From contig CM055099.1 of NCBI GenBank assembly GCA_029204225.1, positions 68,131,084-68,195,083 of the forward strand: a stretch of DNA of 64,000 nucleotides. The letters run 5' to 3'. The translations under genes and the position numbers were made by a program. Position 1 is the first letter of the stretch; each line of letters starts with the position of its first letter. This document shows positions 57,970 through 64,000 of this stretch, piece by piece. The stretch is from Diphasiastrum complanatum. Its lineage: Eukaryota; Streptophyta; Lycopodiopsida; Lycopodiales; Lycopodiaceae. The notes beneath the pieces are model-generated. The model had not been told where the DNA came from. It did not search any database and saw only the letters and a program-made list of their open reading frames with translations.

Positions 57970-58738
57970 GCTAACTTCCTAGGCAATAGATTGCCCAACC
58001 AAGACATTGGAGGAATCACACCATATGAAGCTCTATTTGGAGAAAATCCAAATCTCAAGGATCTAAAGATTTTGGATCCACATGCTATGCACAACAATCT
58101 TTGAATACAAGAAAGAAGGATGATGCAACTTCCATAGAAGACATCTTTGTGGGATACGGTAAAAATAGCAAAGGGTATAGAGTCTTCAATCCCATCACTA
58201 AAAAAGTTTTAGCGAGTAGGGATGTTAATTTTTATAAAGTACATGCTTGTAAAGAGGATGATAATGCTACTAATCATCTTGATGTCAAAGACCATGCTAG
58301 GATGGAGGAGGATCTTCAAAGTGATCAAGAGCTTGAGGATCCACCTCAATATCCAAGGACTCCAAGAAGATCCACAAGAACAAGGGCCAAGCCATTGAGG
58401 CTCACTTATGATGGCAAAGGTGATCAAAGGTAAGGCATTTCATCTTTTACTTCATACACTTTCCTTATTTTAATGTTTGATGAACCAACTTGTTCTGAAG
58501 ATGCTTGTAAATCAAAAAGTTGGATGAATGCTATAAAAGTGGAGTATGATGCTCTCATGGAAAATCATACTTGGTATCTTGTTAATCTTCCTCAAGGAAA
58601 GAAACCACTTGATCACCAGTGGGTGTATAGATTGAAGTATAATCAAGATGGATCAATATATAAGTATAAAGCTAGGCTTGTAGCAAAAGGCTTCTTGCAA
58701 ACCAAGGAAATTGATTACGATGAAACTTTTGCTCCTAT
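57970..58738 (+). pseudogene. Copia integrase end and RT start
   Basis: NFLGNRLPNQDIGGITPYEA, then GENPNLKDLKIFG, EDIFVGYGKNSKGYRVF and a charged linker ending TRAKPLRLTYDG. RT start: WMNAIKVEYDALMENHTWY, LDHQWVYRLKYNQDGS and ARLVAKGFLQTKEIDYDETF. It is truncated at FAPM, where TGTTGGAG begins. Confidence 0.9.
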
Positions 58739-59270
58739 GTGTTGGAGTTAATCTTAACTCCTACTCACCTATATCCATTTTCTGAGTTGAAGTATACAAT
58801 GTAAATATTCTCTCTCTACAACGACATGTAGTCTTACTCGCACAAGTCAAACCGTCTGTGCACTACCTCAACTTGAAGCAGAAGTAGGATCGACTTAGTC
58901 GACGTTCATGTCATTGACTTCACCGAATGGACTTAGTCGACATCCTGATATCAACTCCATCGACATCGACATCTTCTCAAGGGCGAGCCAGTCGACTCGA
59001 CTTGCTCAACGTCTTCGACGATCGTCGCGACGATTGTCTACTGTTACCATTCCAAATGGAGCTCTTCCTCTGCCCTGTCCACGATGCAAACCACGTCATA
59101 GTTCATTTCAGTACTTTGTAGTAACTGCGCTACTTCACGCTTGTTGCCCTCACAATTGTTATAATTGTCACATGTATGTATACATAACGGCAACACACTA
59201 TGATGAGGAAAAAAAAATTTATGCAAAGGAACAAGAGTGGTATACCACTTTCGGAAAGCTCCTTTTCTGA
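58739..59270. other. LTR-like insertion with TCGAC word array
   Basis: Starts TGTTGGAGTTAATC within the RT frame. Between 58880 and 59040 there are eight TCGAC words by my count, three as GTCGAC, in both orientations. Right boundary not found. Confidence 0.45.
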
Positions 59271-59281
59271 TGATAATAGCA

Positions 59282-59561
59282 AAGTAGCCAACAAGAGCTA
59301 GTGGACAATGTGCTTCAAGAAACAAGAAAAGGACAACTTGGTAGACCAAAAAAGAGGAGAATGATAAACCTTGGTGAGTTTTTATGTTTGTTCTTGTTTT
59401 GCACACTTCTTGAACTTTGCATTTGAATTGATTTTAATAGTATCATGTTTTTCTTTGAAATATGAGCTCTAATTGTCTTTTGGTGTTGGTTCACTTGTTA
59501 GATGTTGGTGAAGGGGACAATATTAAAGTGTTTGACTTGCTTGGCATAAGTGCACGAGAGA
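59282..59561 (+). other. Two candidate exons of an unknown gene
   Basis: Exon A ends at 59373 before GTGAGT (LVDNVLQETRKGQLGRPKKR). Exon B, 59502-59561, lies between CACTTGTTAG and GTAAGA and reads VGEGDNIKVFDLLGISARE. The phases match (1 then 1), so splicing keeps the frame. No family recognised; it could be a captured host fragment. Confidence 0.3.
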
Positions 59562-59999
59562 GTAAGATACATAGATGTATTTTTGATGTTGTATATATAT
59601 CTTTGGAGTCTATCGTTCCACAATATTGGCATTCATAGCCTACTAAAGAGTTGGAAATCTTGGTTTGTGATTATATATCACTCAATAGCTTGGTTGAGAA
59701 GGGTAGGACAAATATGCATGAATTTCAAGCAATTAGAGAGTTTTTCAAGCACAATATTTCAAGGGGATGCAAAAGAAAAGGCATGGATTGTGCTGTGAAA
59801 ATTTGGCAAAATCTAGCTTGGTTATTTTATATTTCTAGCTCATGTGAAAATCTCACACGTGTGGATCATGTTCCCACATGTGTAAAATAGTCAAAATCAT
59901 GTTATTCATGTTAATCTAGGGGTACTCAAACTTTAGTAGAGACCATACACATGTTAGTTGTTGATTAGGCCATTTTTGGCATTAGAGGCAATTTGTGCA

Positions 60000-60615
60000 A
60001 GTACACATGTCAAGTTATGATTAGGCCAAAAGTCAAAAGTGATGTAGCCCGAGTTCGATTAGGCTACTTACATGTGTCAAGATTACATTTGGTGAGTGAC
60101 ACATCTCCATATGTTGGCATGAGAGTTGGTGATCAATAAAAAGCTAGAAATCTATCAAAATGGTCCAATCATGATCCAGGGCCTATATGTCACTCAACCA
60201 ATAGGATTTAGAGGAGGTAAAAAAGGGGTCCAATCATGTTTCACTCCCCTCTAGCTCAAGCACCTATATATATGAGCATCAATTCATTTGTATTGTAAGT
60301 TTTTGGAGTTATGAGATTTCTACACTATTCTGATCAATCTCGAGTTTCTCTCTCTAGTTGAGTTTTCTCAGTTGGATTCTCTCTCTACTTGAGAGGAGGG
60401 CAGTTCCACACTTAGTTTTTCAGTTGTACAAGCATCCACATGTGTGAATCTACTTGTCTTGATGATTTATGCATGGTGTAATGTGCTCTTGCCTTAGATT
60501 TATGGACTTCGATTTATGGAATAGATCTTGATTTTCAATCTATGTGTGATCTATGTGCCAAAGTCTTAGGAGATCAAAATCACACTTTTGTGGCATTCCC
60601 CCATGTGTGAAATTC
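60000..60615 (+). repeat. Copia LTR with TATA box, plus strand
   Basis: The 3' part (60295-60615) matches the inverted copy at 57640-57957. A TATA box CCTATATATATGAGC lies at about 60262. The end GAAATTCAACA is not followed by a PBS. The start is uncertain. Confidence 0.65.
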
Positions 60616-60744
60616 AACATGTGCATGGTTTGTAAATGTAATATGTATTGATATTTCCACTAGACATGGTGTGATTGGAGTTTGTGAAAAGATTCCATCA
60701 TGGAATGTCATGATAGATGATCACTCATTGTATTCTTTGGGATT

Positions 60745-61465
60745 GTCGTCTGCACTTGTAGATGATTTTGGATGGGTCATTCTTTTTGCAAGTTTGGATT
60801 TGTGAGTGTAGTAGAACAGCATGCCAAGGCTATGGGTCTGTTGACCATTTCTCGAAGGTTTGTTGTGATTGGCATGAGCCCATTCGGAGAATGTCACAAA
60901 CCGTGGACACCAAGATCAAGGTGACAATTTCTAAGTTCTTGTCTCTACTTCTCATACTATAGTTTTTATACATTTTCTTACACAATCTTATGTCTTGTTT
61001 TGTTGTAGATGGATATCCTTGTGATTTTTCTCCTCCATAGGAAAAATTCTTGCCCACACACATTTAAGATCTCATCTAAGAAATTAGTAGCATGTTGAAT
61101 TTGATTGTGGAGAGTGAAGTACTTTGTCATCATCTTCCCAATCGTGAACAAGCTATTAATAAAAGTACAAAAGAGCCATGGAGGCACCCTAGAGAATTCT
61201 ACACCATTTATGTTGTTTCTCATGTAGTATCTCTGTCCTCCAAGAGGAACTATTATTGATTTGGAATGCAGGATTGGTGTAGTTATAAAGGCAGCTAGGC
61301 AGTCATGTAGGCCTTGCTTGTCTCTTGATTATGATGGTGTTTTGGTGCAAGAGTATCTCATGCCACTAAAAGATGAAGGGAAAGGAAAGCTTGACATGCC
61401 ATTGGTAGACGAGGATGATATCCTTGGAGATGAGGTTCACACCTTCTCGATACCCTTGGGTTGGT
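60745..61465 (+). other. Coding-like patches, unidentified
   Basis: VEQHAKAMGLLTISRRFVVI at 60800-60925 and RIGVVIKAARQSCRP to DEVHTFSIPLG at 61267-61458 look like exons of a real protein but have no family I can name and no firm splice chain. Confidence 0.25.
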
Positions 61466-61699
61466 ACATTTTTTGTTTTCTAGTTTCACAAATTGAAATA
61501 TTACATTCTACTTGTCTTGCATGTACTAGTTATTAACATGTGTTTTATTGCTAAGCACATGTGTTAAAAATTCACAATTCTAGCTTGACTAGTTTTGGTC
61601 ATATGACTTGTAAATAGTTAGATGGTCATGATGTGGCTTGTCACACGTGCCAAATAGCATAGGATTCCATTCATAAGGATGTTCTCAAGTAGACCTAAG

Positions 61700-62243
61700 T
61701 GTTAGAACCTTTGGAATGAGTCCAAATTATGCTTAGATACAAGGGAGAAAAAATAGGAGCTATTTTTGGTAATTTTTGCATTGTTGAGGGATCTCCAAGA
61801 TTCCAACCCTAACTTGGTAGGGATGAAAGATCCACCAAAATTAGCATTAGGGATAGGTTTAGGGCTACTCATACCTGCCCAAAACCGTGATGGATCATGT
61901 ATATATAGGTGATGATATCTCACCAAAATCAATCAAGCAATTTCATGTTTTTTCTCTCATAATGGTGCAATTGCTCTCTATGTTCATAATTGTTTGAGTA
62001 CTTGTGATTACTAATGATTATAGGATTGAATGTAGGTCTGGTGTACAGTACTCAGACTGTGGGAGGCCGTACTTTCACACGTGTGAAGCCTTCTTCAAGG
62101 ATTTGGGCCATTTAGTGAGGTTCAAGCATAGATTTTTGATGGATTTTGATGGTTCAACTTGTGCTAATCTTATGAAATCATAATCTATTGTTTCCCTCAT
62201 CATTTCAAGTGTTTTAGGATCCTTATTTGCTGTAATTTTTACA
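61700..62243 (+). repeat. 5' LTR of a probably intact copia element
   Basis: TGTTAGAACC...TTTTTACA, 544 bases, with TATA box TGTATATATAGG at about 61894 and CACACGTGTG at 62073. Directly followed by the PBS. The right LTR is outside the window. Confidence 0.75.
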
Positions 62244-62256
62244 TGGTATCAGAGCC
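62244..62256 (+). promoter_or_regulatory. Primer-binding site
   Basis: TGGTATCAGAGCC with no spacer after the LTR; tRNA-iMet type. Confidence 0.93.
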
Positions 62257-63054
62257 TAAAGGCTGAAATGAGCTAAATCCTTGGTTTACATTCAATTTGC
62301 TCACAATTTTTGATCTAAATCTTGTGTAGATTGGATCTTAGCATCTAGTATTGATTCTAGAACTCAAAGTGAGTCAAATACATTGGAGATTGGTGTTGTG
62401 TGACTTCATTTGCAGGTGTTTAGGTGTCTAAAACCAGAGGCAAAGTTGAATTCAATTCACATTACCAAGATAGCAAGTTTTGCTTGCTCCAAGCATTGAT
62501 TTCTAAGCGAGTTTTGGAGGTGATTTCATAGAGAAGGCTTTCTAGCATTCAAGGAGAGGGAAGATCAGAGTTTTGGGGACTCTTCAAGGCTGTTCTAAGG
62601 TGTAGTAGGCACCTCATAAAGTGATTTAGGTTCAGTCCAACCATTCCTTGACTTATGCACCAAATTAGATCAATTTTTCATCAATTTTGATCATTTTTTG
62701 CTTGTGATTGGATAGTAGATTGTGTTGCATCCTCATTAAGTTCCATTTAGATCTTTTACAAGTGATTTTGGAAGTATATTAGGTTTCTGAAATTCACTCT
62801 TGATCAGATCATTTGGAAGCTTTAATGTTCTTTATAGAAAGAGGGGCAATTCTACTAGTATTGTCTACTTCAATCAAGCAAGTGCATTGTTTCTAGTATT
62901 CTATGATTTGATTTTGTTAGAGATCATTCTTAGATCTTTATAGGAAGTCTATTACTGATCTTTTCAGGTCCCTAAGAAGTGGGATAAGGTAGACCTTCAA
63001 TCAAATCAATAGAAGTAACCTTCATTTGTGTCAAGTCCTTGATTAGGAGACTAG
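62257..63054 (+). other. Copia leader
   Basis: About 800 non-coding bases between PBS and gag ATG. Confidence 0.6.
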
Positions 63055-64000
63055 ATGGCATCTATAAATGCATATCTTTTGGATACTAATGAAAGGCTCA
63101 ACAAAACTAACTATTCCATATGGAAAGTTAGAATGGAATCTATCATGATCATGCAAGATCTGATGGAAATTGTAAATGGTAAGGAGGGTGAACCTATTCA
63201 TCCTCAAGAAAAAGCCAAATACATCAAGAGGTGCAATGTTGCACTACATTGCATAAAAATGAATGTTGCAAATGAACTCTTAAGAGAGGTAGGAGATTGC
63301 ACTTCATCTCAAGATGCTTGGGAGACTTTGCAAAAGGTCTATGAATCCAAGAACCAAACTAGAATGTTAGCTTTGAAGAATGAAATCTATAGAAGCTATC
63401 AAAAGAAAGGAGAGAGTGCACATACTTTTGTCCTAAGAGTAAAAGAATTGAACAAAGAGCTAGCCTTTATAGGTGAACCTATCAAGGATGAAGAGCTTGT
63501 TCAACTCATATTGAATGGACTAAGCTTTGAATTTGACAATTTGGTTCAGGGATATGCAATTATGGGTAAGCTACCCATACTTGAAGAACTCCAAGGCACG
63601 CTCATGGCCGAGGAATCAAGAAGGAGCCAAATGCAAGAGAGGATGGATAGGCTTTCCATCCAAGGTGGAGATGACCAAGCTCTCTTCACCAAAGGCAAAG
63701 GCAAGTCCAAAGGCAAAGGATCAACATTCAAGAAGTCTACAAAGCTTGAGGATCAAGAAGGACCCCCAAAGGCATCTCCATCAACCACCAAAGTCAAGAA
63801 GGACAAATCAAAGGTGAAGTGCTACTATTGTAGCAAGATGGGGCATTATGCCTCGGAATGCTTCAAGAGGAAGCAAGATCAAAGCCAAGCCAACATGAGC
63901 AAAGAGGAGGAGGAGGAGGAGGAGAGTTCACATGAGGACTCTCTCATGATGTCCATATTTTCTTCAACAAGCTTCAAAGGAGAAGATCCTTGGTGGATTG
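63055..64000 (+). CDS. Copia gag-pol, open to the window edge
   Basis: Continuous reading frame of 315 codons from ATG 63055 with no stop before the window ends. Gag: MASINAYLLDTNERLNKTNY, YSIWKVRMESIMIMQDLMEI, then AWETLQKVYESKNQTRML and VLRVKELNKELAFIG. A Lys/Gly-rich basic linker precedes the knuckle CYYCSKMGHYASEC, an acidic stretch (seven Glu in a row) and EDPWWI, which begins the protease DSG region. With an intact LTR and PBS upstream this is the best candidate in the window for a functional polyprotein. The rest of pol lies outside. Confidence 0.92.
   Translation, partial: MASINAYLLDTNERLNKTNYSIWKVRMESIMIMQDLMEIVNGKEGEPIHPQEKAKYIKRCNVALHCIKMNVANELLREVGDCTSSQDAWETLQKVYESKNQTRMLALKNEIYRSYQKKGESAHTFVLRVKELNKELAFIGEPIKDEELVQLILNGLSFEFDNLVQGYAIMGKLPILEELQGTLMAEESRRSQMQERMDRLSIQGGDDQALFTKGKGKSKGKGSTFKKSTKLEDQEGPPKASPSTTKVKKDKSKVKCYYCSKMGHYASECFKRKQDQSQANMSKEEEEEEESSHEDSLMMSIFSSTSFKGEDPWWI

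Overview
This is a stretch of a large, repeat-dense plant nuclear genome. Nearly everything recognisable is retrotransposon: Ty1/copia and Ty3/gypsy fragments on both strands with plant-type primer-binding sites (TGGTATCAGAGC in most, TGGCGCC in the Tat-like gypsy elements), three 3' ends of a LINE with a C-terminal CCHC motif, one tRNA-derived SINE, short GC-rich foldback elements and long CT/GA microsatellites. I cannot name the species. The LINE type and the very large introns of the one gene-like region make a big non-angiosperm genome (fern, gymnosperm, lycophyte or bryophyte) plausible, but that is inference.

Layout. 0-3.3 kb: LINE 3' end split by a young chromovirus remnant with a perfect 5-bp target-site duplication, ending in a CT microsatellite. 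3.7-7.0 kb: minus-strand copia element with a TCGCGA-rich LTR. 7.9-8.35 kb: two palindromic GC foldback elements. 10.0-18.8 kb: minus-strand copia remnant (with a 511-bp tandem duplication in gag) whose leader was interrupted by a young 5.6-kb gypsy element lacking RT. 18.8-19.4 kb: SINE and a 209-bp near-perfect hairpin beside a PBS. 20.0-21.35 kb: plus-strand copia pol with three in-frame stops. 21.8-23.4 kb: two LINE 3' ends head-to-head. 23.5-30.2 kb: the only convincing host-gene region, on the minus strand, with phase-compatible exons and a TATA box. 31.5-36.3 kb: decayed gypsy material, CpG-rich patches and a GA repeat. 36.3-42.7 kb: minus-strand Tat-like gypsy (LTR, RT, RNase H, integrase) with an accessory ORF downstream of pol. 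43.1-62 kb: copia fragments of several families in both orientations, a second partial copy of the accessory ORF, and a plus-strand gypsy leader plus gag. 61.7-64.0 kb: LTR, PBS and an uninterrupted gag-pol ORF running off the window, the best candidate for a recently active element.

No gene set here works as a pathway. The recurring theme is structural: several elements carry their own short, often palindromic word (TCGCGA, GGTACC, GGACGCGTCC, ACCTG, AACCTTCG, CACACGTGTG, GTCGAC) reiterated in non-coding leader or LTR sequence. I consider this the most unusual pattern in the window.
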